64,000 bases of DNA from Pseudomonas piscis (GCF_009380155.1 NZ_WHUV01000003.1:930001-994000), one strand, 5' to 3'. Positions 54,922 through 64,000 are shown, counted from the first letter of the stretch. Notes: generated by a model from the letters alone, not told the origin. Numbers and translations are program-made.

Positions 54922-55872
54922 TTACTGCCGCGGCCCTGGCTGAGGGCGAGCGTTGGGGCCGTCCCAGTAACGGCGGTACATGCCCAGGCGCTTCTTCAGG
55001 CCCAGGGGCAGGTAGCGTTCCTGCTGGCTGAGCTTGTAGGCGAACAGCTTCAGTGCATTGCGCAGCAATGAGCCTGGCCATTGCAGCAGCCGTCCGAGAC
55101 CGAGGAACGCCAGTTCGGATTTGACGTAGCGCAATCCTTCGCCGCCGGCGCCGCCGAAGGCCTGGCGGATCCAGGGCTCCCGGGCGTGGAACACCCCGAT
55201 GTCGAAATAGCGGCGAAACTCTTCCCTGAGGCTGTAGTTGTGGGAGTGGTGGCAACAGGCTGTGCCTTCATAGACGACCTTCCAGCCGGCCAGGAGCATC
55301 TTGGCGCCGACGTACATGTCCTCGGACAGGATCACGTGGTTGGGAAAACCGCCCACTTGCATCAGCGCCTCGCGACGATAGGCCGAGAACGAGTTGGACA
55401 TGAAGGCGGTCTTGATGCCCAGCGCCGGCACATCGGCCAGGCTCTTCACCTGGGACGTGGGAGGGTAGTTGAACAGCCGCGCATGGGTGGCCAGGGGGCT
55501 GGCATCCAGGTGCGGCAGTTGGCGCCCGCACACGGCTCCCACTTGTCCATCGGCGAAGGGCGCGACGATCCTGGCGATGCCCTCGGCATCGGCGAGGTAG
55601 GCGTCCTGGGTCATGAACACATAGACGTCGTAGTCGGCATTGCGCTCCACCATCAGTTGCCGGGTACCACCGTGATTGAAGTCGCGGCTGTCGATGCGCA
55701 GCACGTTGGGGCAACGCGACACGGCCAGTTCATAAGTGCCGTCGCTGGAGCTGGAATCGACGATCAGGGTATCGAAGACGGCGCTCTGGATGGCCAGGGA
55801 ATCCAGCAACCGGGCCAGGTCCCGGCAACCGTTGTAGGTGGGGATTACACAGGCCACGCGCAGTGCCGACAT
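54922..55872 (-). CDS. pslC: family 2 glycosyltransferase, PslC-like
   Basis: This 316-residue GT2 enzyme has VACVIPTYNGCRDLARLLDSL at the N-terminus, LIVDSSSSDGTYELA with the nucleotide-sugar Asp, FMTQDAYLADAEG as the DxD-like site, and SEDMYVGAKMLLAGWKVVY with the catalytic acid. It resembles rhamnosyltransferases. It is the last gene of the minus-strand operon. In P. aeruginosa pslC is the third gene of the psl operon; here a PslC-like enzyme comes after pslK. The symbol is by context. Confidence 0.75.
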   Translation of the reverse strand: MSALRVACVIPTYNGCRDLARLLDSLAIQSAVFDTLIVDSSSSDGTYELAVSRCPNVLRIDSRDFNHGGTRQLMVERNADYDVYVFMTQDAYLADAEGIARIVAPFADGQVGAVCGRQLPHLDASPLATHARLFNYPPTSQVKSLADVPALGIKTAFMSNSFSAYRREALMQVGGFPNHVILSEDMYVGAKMLLAGWKVVYEGTACCHHSHNYSLREEFRRYFDIGVFHAREPWIRQAFGGAGGEGLRYVKSELAFLGLGRLLQWPGSLLRNALKLFAYKLSQQERYLPLGLKKRLGMYRRYWDGPNARPQPGPRQ

Positions 55873-55885
55873 AGATGCCTCCGGT

Positions 55886-57301
55886 TCAGGTCAGGTTCTG
55901 GCGCCAGGGGCGCAGCCAGGCGGCGAGTCCCAGCAACAATAGCAACCCGCAGGCACTGCTCAGGGCCAGTTGCCAGATGATCGAGGTCAGCGGATGCAGG
56001 AACAGCGCCGCCAGCAGCATGCCGCCGATGCCGATCGACCAGTGGCTGCGCCAGGGCAGCAGGCCCAGCAACTGCTGGCGGCGCATCAGCAGCAGGGCGG
56101 TGAGCACCACCCCACAGATGGCCGCCAGGGCGATGCCCACCAGCCCCAGGAAATAGGGAAGCGCAGCTAGCAGCAAGGCATTGAGCAGGCTGCCGGCCAG
56201 TTCGCAGTTGAGCGGCATGCGGGTATCTCCCGCAGCGTAGGCATAACGCGCCAGCAGGGCGTTCCAGGCACCGAACAGCAGTGGCACCGAGAACCAGGCC
56301 AGCAGGTTCGGCAAGGGGCTGTTCGCTGCCTGGGAAGGCAACAGCAGATGCACCAGGGCCGCCGCGGCGCCGATCAGCCCCACCACCGCCGGGATGGTCA
56401 GCAGGCTGGCGCTGCTCAGGCCCTTGCGCAGCAGATCCAGCCGTTGTTCGCCGGAGCTGCCGCTCATCAGGCCCAGCAGCACCTGGTTGAGGCTCATCAG
56501 GGCGATCAGCGGCAGGTTGATCAGCTTGCGCGCCAGGTTGATCCAGGTGACCGCACCCTCGCCCAGCAACGAGGCGGCCATGCGTTCCAGCAACGCCAGG
56601 CCCTGGCTGGCCAGGTTGCTGCTCAGCAACGGCCCGATGCGCTGCAGCAACTCGCGGCCGGCCCCGGGCGCGCCCTGGATGCGCCAGGGGCGCCAGCCCT
56701 CGCGCAGCAGGCTGGGCAGCAGCACGCTGGGCATCAGCACGCTGCCCAGGACACAAGCGGCCGCCAGGCCGGTGGGGCTGGCGGCATGGTGCAAGCTGGC
56801 CAGGTAGAGCACTGGCGGCAGGTTGAACAACAACGAGCCCAGCCCTGCCAGGACAAAACGCGAACGAGCCTGCAAGGGCACGCAGAACAGGCTGTGGAGG
56901 ATGAATCCAGGTGCGCACCAGGCGAGCCAGTGCAGGCCACCGCTGGCCAGGGCGTAGCCGTCATTGGAAAGGCCTGGGCCCACCAGGCGTACCCACAGGG
57001 GCGCGCCGAGGCTCAGTATGCCGCCCAGCAACAAGCCGCAGAGCAACAGGCGCGGGGCCAGGGCGGCGAGCCAGGCCTGCTGCTGCGTGGCCGAGCGTTG
57101 CTGGTACAGCGGCAGGGCCGCGGCGCTGAGCAGGCCGGCGGCCAGGGCCATGCGCAGGGCCTCGGGCAGGAACATCGCCACCAGGAAACCATCGCTCTGG
57201 CCGCCCGCACCCCAGGCGGCCACCAACAGCCACTCCCGGGCGAAGCCGGCGGCCAGGCCGGTCAGGGTGGCCAGGGTCAGCCACAGCGTTGCGCCGAACA
57301 T
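55886..57301 (-). CDS. pslK: PslK-like flippase (MurJ/MviN family)
   Basis: This 471-residue protein has about 12-14 membrane segments. The MviN-type segments are FAREWLLVAAWGAGGQSDGFLVAMFLPEALR at the N-terminus (quoted in part: GQSDGFLVAMFLPEALR) and RYAYAAGDTRMPL later. It would flip the lipid-linked Psl repeat unit across the inner membrane. The start at 57301 is ten bases after the upstream stop; a longer frame overlaps the acetyltransferase gene. The preceding gene is a hexapeptide transferase. Confidence 0.85.
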   Translation of the reverse strand: MFGATLWLTLATLTGLAAGFAREWLLVAAWGAGGQSDGFLVAMFLPEALRMALAAGLLSAAALPLYQQRSATQQQAWLAALAPRLLLCGLLLGGILSLGAPLWVRLVGPGLSNDGYALASGGLHWLAWCAPGFILHSLFCVPLQARSRFVLAGLGSLLFNLPPVLYLASLHHAASPTGLAAACVLGSVLMPSVLLPSLLREGWRPWRIQGAPGAGRELLQRIGPLLSSNLASQGLALLERMAASLLGEGAVTWINLARKLINLPLIALMSLNQVLLGLMSGSSGEQRLDLLRKGLSSASLLTIPAVVGLIGAAAALVHLLLPSQAANSPLPNLLAWFSVPLLFGAWNALLARYAYAAGDTRMPLNCELAGSLLNALLLAALPYFLGLVGIALAAICGVVLTALLLMRRQQLLGLLPWRSHWSIGIGGMLLAALFLHPLTSIIWQLALSSACGLLLLLGLAAWLRPWRQNLT

Positions 57302-57311
57302 GCCGGGCGTT

Positions 57312-58133
57312 TCAGTGGAACAAAGTGAACAGGCCTTTGCCGCCCACTTTGTAGTTGAGGTTACGACAGCGTTCGCCCTTGATCGCGGCATCCGGGCCGC
57401 TGACGATGGCATAGGGCGGCACCGGCTTGGACACCACCGATTGGCCTCCGACCACCGCGCCCTCACCGATATCGGCGCCATAGGAAAGCAGTGCGCGACT
57501 GGCGATCCAGGCGTAGTCATGGATATAGATCGGCCCGCCGACCGCCCAGAACTCCGGCTCCTTGAGGTCGTGGCCGCCGGCGATGATCAGTACGTGGGAA
57601 GCGATGGTCACGTGATCGCCGATGATCAAGCCACCCCGGGCATCGAGTTGGCAATGCCAGGCCACGGTGCTGTCCTGGCCGATGCGCAGGCTGTCGATAC
57701 CCAGTACCTCGGTGTTGCGCCAGACCGTGGAGCCCTTGCCGATCTTCGCCCCGCCCATGCGCAACCAGAGCAGGCGCAGGGTATGGCTGGGGATCTTGCA
57801 GATCAGGATGTTGTACATCTGCTCCCAGGTGCGCAGCATGCGATCGCGCAGGGTCGGCCAGTTGATGCCGTACATGGGGATCAGCGCGCCTTTTACTTCG
57901 CGACCCAGCAGGGCATAGAAGCGCCGGGGCAGGGCCGGTTCGATCTTCGATTCGATGTTCAGGTAGCTGATGTAGGTAAGGATGTTGCCCTTGAGGGGCT
58001 GCTCGAAAATCACGTCGTTTTCCAGCATCCACTGATAGGCCGCTTCCAGTTCCTCGAGGCTTACGCCCATTTTTTGCGCATATTCGGGCAGTGCCTGTTT
58101 CAGGTTCTGCGAGTGAAAGAGGCGATGTTTCAT
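57312..58133 (-). CDS. hexapeptide-repeat (LbH) acetyltransferase in the Psl operon
   Basis: This 273-residue protein ends in a left-handed beta-helix typical of WcaF-type acetyltransferases: KIGKGSTVWRNTEVLG, GLIIGDHVTIASHVL, and YGADIGEGAVVGGQSVV with SKPVPPYAIVSG. The conserved GGHDL histidine lies in IIAGGHDLKEP. An N-terminal helical extension of about 120 residues precedes it. It would O-acetylate the polymer or an intermediate using acetyl-CoA. I know no equivalent at this place in the P. aeruginosa psl operon, where PslL is an acyltransferase-3 protein. Confidence 0.85.
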   Translation of the reverse strand: MKHRLFHSQNLKQALPEYAQKMGVSLEELEAAYQWMLENDVIFEQPLKGNILTYISYLNIESKIEPALPRRFYALLGREVKGALIPMYGINWPTLRDRMLRTWEQMYNILICKIPSHTLRLLWLRMGGAKIGKGSTVWRNTEVLGIDSLRIGQDSTVAWHCQLDARGGLIIGDHVTIASHVLIIAGGHDLKEPEFWAVGGPIYIHDYAWIASRALLSYGADIGEGAVVGGQSVVSKPVPPYAIVSGPDAAIKGERCRNLNYKVGGKGLFTLFH

Positions 58134-59548
58134 GAATGGTTTCCTGAGCTAGAAGATTCTGGAGCATTGCCTGGCGCCGCGGCCTGGGCCTTGAGCCGCA
58201 GGCGCCTGGCTTCATGCAGGTTGAGGCCCAGCAGCAGCCAGAACAGGGCGGCCAAGACCTGGGTGAAGCTGAAATAGTGGTCGAACAGGCCGCTGATCAG
58301 CGCCGCGCTCAGCCCCGCGCCGCTGCCCAGCCACAGCGCGTTGTCCCGGGTCAGGCGGGTTTGCAGGCCAGGGGCCCGGGTTTCCCGCCACCAGCTCCAG
58401 ATCACCGCGACAAACAGCAGCATGCCCGGCACGCCGATCTTGTAGATGTAGTTCAACCACAGGTTGGAAATCCCCCACAGGCCAGTGCCAGGCACCGGCG
58501 GATCGACCTTGAAGCCGATGCCGAAGGGGAACATCGCCATGGCCTCGGGGAAGTGCGTGTACTCGTCGACCCGCACGCTGGTACTGGCATCGTTGGAGGT
58601 GAACAGGGTCAGCAGGCGATCCTGCAGGGGCGGGTAGGACATCATGAGCAGGGCGCCCAGGACGAAGCCGCCCATGAGCATGCGTCCGGTGTAGGGCACC
58701 CGCTGGCGGGCCATCCAGATCAGTACCACCAACAGGCTCAACAGGGCGCCACGCGAGCCTGAGAGCAACAGGCCGACCGCGCCCAGCAAGGCCACGCCCA
58801 GTCCCAGGCGGCGTTCCCAGCCGCTTCGGGTCAGGCCGAAGCAGAAGGCCAGCGGCAGGATCAACGCCATGGCGCCGCCAGTGACGTTGGGGTGCATCCA
58901 GGGCGAGCCCATGCGGTTGGCCAGGGCGCTGAGGCTGTCGCCCAGCACGGCGATGCCGCCGTAGCCGAGTCTTTCCAGGATCGGGGTCATGGCGGTGGCG
59001 GTGCCGCTCTTGAGGAATACGCTGATCGACAGCAGCAGGAGCATCAAAGTCCCCAGCAACAGCCCGCAGACCAGTTGCTCCCGGGCCCGTTGCTCCTGCA
59101 AGAGGCGCGGCACCAGGAACAGTGCCGACAGGTTGAGCAGCCAACGCACCCAGTTCACCGGCCCGTTGCCCACGGCGTCGACCGTCAACTGGCCGATGAT
59201 GAAGGGCAGGGCGCTGAAGGCCATCAGCGCCAACAACAGCTTCTCGGTACGCAGCAGCCGGGGCGGGCGCGGCAGGTTGGAGAACAGGTTCTGGGTCAGG
59301 ACGCTGACCCAGACCAACAGCAGCAGCGCCTCGGAGACCGTGGTACGCAGGCCGATCTGTACCGTCGAATAGGGCAGGAAGGTGGCCAGCACGGCGAACA
59401 GCAGCAGCCCGCGCAAAGGTTGGCGGACCACGGTCACGGCCGCGGCGATGGCGACCATCAGCACCAGTACCTTCAAGGGCGGCAGCAGCCAGATCAGCAC
59501 GCCGAAAACCAGGCTGAAGATCAGCGCCAGCGGCAGGGCGATGGGCAT
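58130..59548 (-). CDS. pslJ: PslJ-like polysaccharide polymerase (Wzy/O-antigen ligase family)
   Basis: This 472-residue protein has about 11 membrane segments and a large periplasmic loop. The O-antigen-ligase-like segment is LLLSGSRGALLSLLVVLIW, followed by the loop with RVDEYTHFPEA. It would join Psl repeat units in the periplasm. It overlaps the neighbouring genes by a few bases on both sides, so the operon is tightly packed. Confidence 0.85.
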   Translation of the reverse strand: MPIALPLALIFSLVFGVLIWLLPPLKVLVLMVAIAAAVTVVRQPLRGLLLFAVLATFLPYSTVQIGLRTTVSEALLLLVWVSVLTQNLFSNLPRPPRLLRTEKLLLALMAFSALPFIIGQLTVDAVGNGPVNWVRWLLNLSALFLVPRLLQEQRAREQLVCGLLLGTLMLLLLSISVFLKSGTATAMTPILERLGYGGIAVLGDSLSALANRMGSPWMHPNVTGGAMALILPLAFCFGLTRSGWERRLGLGVALLGAVGLLLSGSRGALLSLLVVLIWMARQRVPYTGRMLMGGFVLGALLMMSYPPLQDRLLTLFTSNDASTSVRVDEYTHFPEAMAMFPFGIGFKVDPPVPGTGLWGISNLWLNYIYKIGVPGMLLFVAVIWSWWRETRAPGLQTRLTRDNALWLGSGAGLSAALISGLFDHYFSFTQVLAALFWLLLGLNLHEARRLRLKAQAAAPGNAPESSSSGNHS

Positions 59549-60648
59549 TACTTGAGCTCCTCGAGCAGTTCATCCAGGCGCTGGCGATAAGCGCCTTCGG
59601 CGTAACCGGTGGCCCAGGCCTGGAGCGCCGCCGGATCTTCCTTGGGAGAGTCGGTCAACTGCACCATCAACTGGCCCAGCGCGGCACTGTCGGTGGGCGA
59701 GAAACGCGGGCTGCCGGCCGGGGTGATTTCATCCAGGGCCGAGCCCGAGGCCACTGCCACCGGGGTGCCGACGCTCAGCGCCTCGATCACCGGCAAGCCG
59801 AACCCCTCGGCATAGGAGGGTTGCCACAGGCGCAGGGCCTGGCGGTAGACAGCGTGCAGTTGGCTGTCGCTGATGTCGCTGAGGAAATGCAGGCCGTGCA
59901 GGGCCCGTAGTTCGCTGGGCAGATGCTCGGGGGCGCCGATCAGCAGCAGTTCCGGGACGTCGGCCGATTGCTGGCGTGCGGCCTGCCAGGCGGCGACGAA
60001 CCAGGGAATGTTCTTGCGTGGTTCGCGAGTGCCCACTACCAGCCAGTAGCGCTCGGGAAGTTGCAGTTCACTGATGTCGGCCGGCTCGCCGCTGAAGCCG
60101 GCCACCAGGTTGGGCAGGACCCGGACCTTGTCCCGGGCGGCGGGGAACAGCTTGACCAACTCATTGGCGGTGTACTGCGAGGGCGTCCAGATGCGGTCCG
60201 CCTGCTTCACCGAATAACCGATGGAGAGCTTGTCGCTCTGGCGGTAGAAGCGTTCCTTGAGGCGCGAGCCATGGCTGTTGCTCAGGGTCAACTGGAACAG
60301 GTCGTGCAGTTGCAGCACATAGCGCAAGTCCTGGGGTTTCTTGCCCAGCGGCAGGCCCATGTTGAAGTTGCAGATGTAGACCTCGACCCCCGCCTCGCGC
60401 AGGGCACCTGGTAGAAAGCCGCCTTCGAAGCGCAGCCGTCCGGGCAACCGGTGGATGCCTTGCAGCGCCGCTCCCCAGCGCGGGCAGTGCACCCGGCGAC
60501 GTAGTGGATGATCTTCCGGGGCCACGCCGAACAACTGCAGGCTGACCTGCGGGTTGGCGCGCAGGGCTTCTTCCAGCGCCAGATTCTGCCGGCCAATCCC
60601 GGTATTGCTGTAACCCGCGGCGGGGCGGTAATCCAGGCCTATGCGCAT
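59548..60648 (-). CDS. pslI: PslI-like glycosyltransferase (GT4)
   Basis: This 366-residue GT-B enzyme starts MRIGLDYRPAAGYSNTGIGR, with the glycine-rich acceptor loop, and has the donor-site EX7E-like region in PSYAEGFGLPVIEALSVGTPV near the C-terminus. It adds a sugar to the lipid-linked Psl unit. It begins inside the end of pslH by 10 bp. Confidence 0.87.
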   Translation of the reverse strand: MRIGLDYRPAAGYSNTGIGRQNLALEEALRANPQVSLQLFGVAPEDHPLRRRVHCPRWGAALQGIHRLPGRLRFEGGFLPGALREAGVEVYICNFNMGLPLGKKPQDLRYVLQLHDLFQLTLSNSHGSRLKERFYRQSDKLSIGYSVKQADRIWTPSQYTANELVKLFPAARDKVRVLPNLVAGFSGEPADISELQLPERYWLVVGTREPRKNIPWFVAAWQAARQQSADVPELLLIGAPEHLPSELRALHGLHFLSDISDSQLHAVYRQALRLWQPSYAEGFGLPVIEALSVGTPVAVASGSALDEITPAGSPRFSPTDSAALGQLMVQLTDSPKEDPAALQAWATGYAEGAYRQRLDELLEELK

Positions 60649-61856
60649 ACGGATACTTCTTCCTTGACAGAGGGGAGTTGGTGATAGACCGCTTCGAGCT
60701 GGGCGGCAGCGGCGCTCCAGTCATGCTTGGCCAGGACGTAGGCTCTTCCGGCCGCGCCGACGCGACGCAGGCGCTCGGGGTCGGCCAGCGCCTGGGCGAG
60801 GATTTGCACCAGGGTCGCGGAGTCTTCGCCGCCCAGGTAGTGCTCGCCGTTTTCCACCTGCAGGCCCGAGCAGCCCTGGGCCGTGGTGACCACCGGCAAG
60901 CCGGCGGCCATGGCTTCGAGGACCTTGAGCTTGGAACCTCCGCCCTGGCGTAGCGGGGCGAAGAACAGCGTCGAGCGTCGTTGCAGGTCGCGCAAGTCGG
61001 GAACGAAGCCTTGCCATTCGATGCGCGGGTCGGTCCAGCGTTGGCGGAAGCTGTCCGGCAGCGCATAACCGCAGATGGCGAAACGTACGTCCGGGTTGAG
61101 GGCCCACAGCTGCGGCAGGATATTGTCCAGGGCCCATTCCACGGCATCCAGGTTGGGGCTGTATTCGTAGTTGCCGATGAACAACAGCCGCTGGCTGGAA
61201 AAGTCCGGCTGCACCGAGACGTAATGCCCGCAGTCGACGCCGTTGACCACCACCGGCGCCGGCTTGCCGCTGAGGCGGGCCAGGGTCACGGCATCCTGTT
61301 CGGTCACGGCCACGACCCGGGCCGCCTGCTGGAATACCCGGGTTTCCCAGCGCCGGTAGCGCCACTGGTCATACAGGGTGAAGGGCTTGGACCAGGCTGG
61401 CAGGCGGTCGTAGCTGGCGGCTCCGAGGGCCGACTCGACATTGTGCTCGGTGAGGATGAAGTCTTGTTCGTGCTCGCGCAGTGGTTGCTCGAAGGGTTGG
61501 AAGCTGTAGCTGTGTTCGATCTGCACCACGTCCCAGGGCTCCTCCAGCAATTGCCGGAAACGCTGTTGCAGCGGCTCGGCCAGGCCATTGATCGTGGCCA
61601 GCATCGGGTACGGCGCGAACAGCACCGCCAGCAGGGTCTTGAGGCTGCGCAGGGGCCGGCGCGGCAGCACGATCAGGCGGTCCAGCCAGGGTTCCAGGGC
61701 GGCGCGCGAGGCTTCGTCCAAAGGCGTCTTGGATTGCACCAGTAGGGTAATGCGGTGCCCACGGGCGGCCAGGGCCCGCAGCAGATGGTATTGCCGGGTC
61801 TTGCCGCCGCTGGTGGCTGGCCAGGGCAGGTAGGGCAGGGTCCAGAGAATCTTCAT
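60639..61856 (-). CDS. pslH: PslH-like glycosyltransferase (GT4)
   Basis: This 405-residue GT-B enzyme begins MKILWTLPYLPWPATSGGKTR with the GG acceptor loop, and has LLFIGNYEYSPNLDAVEW and the donor-site segment LRQGGGSKLKVLEAMAAGLPV. ATG 61856 is preferred to a GTG three codons upstream. The pslG stop lies just before it. Confidence 0.88.
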   Translation of the reverse strand: MKILWTLPYLPWPATSGGKTRQYHLLRALAARGHRITLLVQSKTPLDEASRAALEPWLDRLIVLPRRPLRSLKTLLAVLFAPYPMLATINGLAEPLQQRFRQLLEEPWDVVQIEHSYSFQPFEQPLREHEQDFILTEHNVESALGAASYDRLPAWSKPFTLYDQWRYRRWETRVFQQAARVVAVTEQDAVTLARLSGKPAPVVVNGVDCGHYVSVQPDFSSQRLLFIGNYEYSPNLDAVEWALDNILPQLWALNPDVRFAICGYALPDSFRQRWTDPRIEWQGFVPDLRDLQRRSTLFFAPLRQGGGSKLKVLEAMAAGLPVVTTAQGCSGLQVENGEHYLGGEDSATLVQILAQALADPERLRRVGAAGRAYVLAKHDWSAAAAQLEAVYHQLPSVKEEVSVCA

Positions 61857-61858
61857 GT

Positions 61859-63160
61859 TCACCACACCAGGAGTTGCAGGCTGGTTTTCAACGGCACGTT
61901 GATGCCCTGGGCCCCGCTCAAGTCGGTGCGGGTGCCGGCCAGCGGGTCATGCAAGGTGGCGCTGGCCAGCCCGGGGATCTGCAGGCTGGAGCCGCTGGCG
62001 CTCCAGAACATCCACACATGGGAGCCATCGGGGCGGGTCCAGGCGATGCTGTAGAGATCGCCCGGGGCATTGGCCAGGGGCGGCGGGTCGGCGGGGGCCA
62101 GGCTGGGGCCGGTGGTTTCGAGGAAATACTTGAGGGCGGTGTAGACCGGCTTGGGGTCGCCGGCCAGGTCCACCAGGCCATAGGACTGGTCGCGGTTGGT
62201 GGCCCGGGCGTCCAGGTCGCTCAGGTTGAACAGGAAGATCCGCTGGTAGTCCATGGCCGCCATCAGGGCCAGGCGCCGCAGGGTGTAGTCGGCTTGGCCA
62301 CTGGGGCCGATCATCGCCTGCATCTCGCGTTCGCCGGTGGTATAGCTCGACCAGCCCCATTCGGTGGCCCAGACCTGCTGCACGCCCTTGCCGTGCAGGG
62401 CACTGTTGAGGAAGTTGCCCCGGGCCAGGAAATCCTTGGCCGCCGGGTCATCACCCTCGGGGTACTCGGAGTAGGGGTGGTAGGCGGCGATCAGGTTGTC
62501 GTTGCCCAGGCCCTGGACCAGCAGGTTCTCGAGCATCAGCCCGGGAGTGCTGCGCATCTGGCTGTAGTAGGCCATGCCGGCGGTGGCCACGGGCTTGTTC
62601 GGCAAGGCGGCACGGATGGCGTTGCTGGTGGTGCCGAGCAGTTGGTCGTAGGCGCTGGGATCTTCCTTGGGCAGCCAGACGATGTTCGGCTCGTTCCAGA
62701 CCTGCCAGGTGTTCACCTGGGGATAGCGCTGGGCGAGCATCTTCATGCGCTGGGCGAAGACGTTGAAGTCCTTGGGCGGGTACTGGTCGGAGGGCGGCGC
62801 GCCGGCCGGGACGTTGGCGGCGAAGGGCGCTGAGCCGACCATGTAGGCGAGGATCTTGTAGTGGCGATCCTTCATGGCGTTCATCGCGCCATCCAGGGTG
62901 TCGAGTTTCAGCTGATTTTCCACGGGTTCGATCATGGCCCAGTGGATGGAGAGGCGGACCCAGTTCAGGCCCAGGGCGTCGAGACGGTCCATCTGCTTCT
63001 GGTACACGCTGGGGGCGAAATACTGGAATTGCGCATTGACCCCGAGGAAGTCCTTCCAGATTACCGGTCGCGGTCCGCGCATGGTGTTGTCGGCCAGGAC
63101 CGGGCCGGCCAGGCTGGCCAGCAGCACGAGCAACAGGCCTGATCTACGTGGCATGGACAT
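61859..63160 (-). CDS. pslG: PslG-like glycoside hydrolase (GH39)
   Basis: This 433-residue secreted hydrolase has an N-terminal signal (RSGLLLVLLASLAGPVLA) and a TIM barrel. The acid/base Glu is in WQVWNEPNIVW and the nucleophile Glu in VWATEWGWSS. PslG of P. aeruginosa is an endo-acting hydrolase for Psl that helps chain processing and can disperse biofilm. AGGAG six bases before ATG 63160 sets the start; the frame continues to 63181. It overlaps pslF. Confidence 0.93.
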   Translation of the reverse strand: MSMPRRSGLLLVLLASLAGPVLADNTMRGPRPVIWKDFLGVNAQFQYFAPSVYQKQMDRLDALGLNWVRLSIHWAMIEPVENQLKLDTLDGAMNAMKDRHYKILAYMVGSAPFAANVPAGAPPSDQYPPKDFNVFAQRMKMLAQRYPQVNTWQVWNEPNIVWLPKEDPSAYDQLLGTTSNAIRAALPNKPVATAGMAYYSQMRSTPGLMLENLLVQGLGNDNLIAAYHPYSEYPEGDDPAAKDFLARGNFLNSALHGKGVQQVWATEWGWSSYTTGEREMQAMIGPSGQADYTLRRLALMAAMDYQRIFLFNLSDLDARATNRDQSYGLVDLAGDPKPVYTALKYFLETTGPSLAPADPPPLANAPGDLYSIAWTRPDGSHVWMFWSASGSSLQIPGLASATLHDPLAGTRTDLSGAQGINVPLKTSLQLLVW

Positions 63161-64000
63161 GGGCAGCTCCTGCGCAGGCATCGGCGAACACTCGGGCGAA
63201 GCGTTCGGCGGTTTGGCTCCAGACCCGATGCGCGCCGATCATCGCGGCGTGCTCGGCCCAGCGTTCCACCAGCTCCGGGCTGGCACACAGGTGGCTGATC
63301 TCGGCGGCCAGGGCCGCGACGTTGCCCTGGGGAAAGATCACGCCATTATCCTGCGCGACTTCCTCGGCGAACGAACGGGCATCGGAGGTGATGGCCCCGC
63401 GGCCACAGGCCACGGCCCAGGACAGCGCTCCGCTGGTGCCGCGCAACTGCCCCAGGAGCTTGAGCTTGCTCGATTCGCGATAGGGCAGGACCATCACATG
63501 GTGGTCCTGGATGACTCGGGGGATATCACCGGCCGGCAGGTCCAGCTGCCAGTCGATGCTGTCCTGCAGGTTCAGGCGCTGGATGTGCTGGCGCAACTGG
63601 TCCAGGTAGCTGCCCGCAGTGCCGAAGGCCATTTCCGGCTCGCTGCCTCCGGCCAGGGTCAAGCGCAGGCGCTGGCGCAGGTCCGGTTGTTGGGTGAAGA
63701 CCATGGCCAGGGCATCCAGCAGGTCCTCGATACCCTTGCCGCGATAGATGAAGCCGAAGTACAGCAATCGAAGTGGCGTCAGCGGCGGCAGCGGCCGGGC
63801 AGGGATCGCCAGGTTGCCATGGGGAATCACCACCATCTGCTCGGCGCGCAGCCCCATGCGCTGGCGCAGGCACTCGCCGCCGGCACGGGTCAGGGTGATC
63901 AGCCGGTTCAGGCTGCGGGCCAGCTGTTTTTCCTCGTGCAGGCAGATCGGGTCGGCCAGTACCGTGGCCAGTTGAGGCATCGGTGAAGGCAGGCGTGTGG
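63144..64000 (-). CDS. pslF: PslF-like glycosyltransferase (GT4), truncated by the window edge
   Basis: The last 285 or so residues of a GT-B enzyme are present; the frame stays open to the right edge. Segments LLYFGFIYRGKGIEDLLDAL and the donor site GQLRGTSGALSWAVACGRG are visible. It overlaps pslG by 17 bp. The rest of the psl operon (pslA, B, D, E) would lie to the right. Confidence 0.85.
   Translation of the reverse strand, partial: TRLPSPMPQLATVLADPICLHEEKQLARSLNRLITLTRAGGECLRQRMGLRAEQMVVIPHGNLAIPARPLPPLTPLRLLYFGFIYRGKGIEDLLDALAMVFTQQPDLRQRLRLTLAGGSEPEMAFGTAGSYLDQLRQHIQRLNLQDSIDWQLDLPAGDIPRVIQDHHVMVLPYRESSKLKLLGQLRGTSGALSWAVACGRGAITSDARSFAEEVAQDNGVIFPQGNVAALAAEISHLCASPELVERWAEHAAMIGAHRVWSQTAERFARVFADACAGAAHVHAT

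Overview
The window is a piece of a Pseudomonas chromosome, most likely from the P. fluorescens group (P. protegens / P. chlororaphis-like). The evidence is dense, high-GC coding and an order of genes recalled from P. aeruginosa: cysB with a class II DAHP synthase nearby, then deaD, tpm, htpX, alaA, msrB, glutathione peroxidase, ospR and sagS, and further on a dgt-like gene, a yqjD-like block and moaB-moeA. Two further blocks fit: an ExlBA-like two-partner secretion pair and a Psl-type exopolysaccharide operon. The species call is an inference; no 16S or other marker gene is present.

Layout. 1-7.8 kb: the end of cysB, a GreA/B-like factor with a small membrane protein, the translation module earP-efp, the peroxide pair ohrR-ohr, two LysR regulators around a TSUP exporter, and a BCP-like peroxiredoxin. 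7.8-11.4 kb: an accessory-looking locus with an AT-rich leader carrying two perfect dyads, a 55-residue peptide, a tandem haem-oxygenase-like (HDO) protein, a short aldehyde-dehydrogenase-like protein and a DUF1127 peptide. 11.4-20.2 kb: a diguanylate cyclase, a YcaQ-type DNA glycosylase, class II DAHP synthase, a spermidine-synthase-like methyltransferase, deaD with a long leader, a DODA-type dioxygenase and tpm. 20.3-28.4 kb: htpX, alaA, msrB, a REP pair, glutathione peroxidase-ospR, sagS, a DUF815 ATPase and free-Met-R-sulfoxide reductase. 28.4-33.9 kb: an HD-GYP protein and a hybrid kinase/NarL-type regulator pair. 34-41.6 kb: an ExlA/ExlB-like secretion pair with an AT-rich upstream region. 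41.6-54.8 kb: dgt, a yqjD/yqjE-like trio, an ammonium transporter behind a sigma-54-type promoter, a KefC-like antiporter, two acyltransferase-3 proteins, a glutaredoxin-like protein, an SOS-controlled UmuD-like protein, a pseudouridine synthase, a small lipoprotein and moaB-moeA. 54.9-64 kb: most of a Psl-type operon on the minus strand (pslF at the edge, then pslG, H, I, J, a hexapeptide acetyltransferase, pslK and a PslC-like glycosyltransferase).

Two themes recur. One is redox defence (ohr/ohrR, BCP-like Prx, msrB, glutathione peroxidase/ospR, fRMsr). The other is surface life and biofilm control (GGDEF, HD-GYP, SagS, two-component pair, Psl). The least explained part is the peptide-HDO-ALDH-like locus at 7.8-11.4 kb, the best candidate for an undescribed biosynthetic or modification system. 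All functional calls rest on reading motifs; no database search was run.
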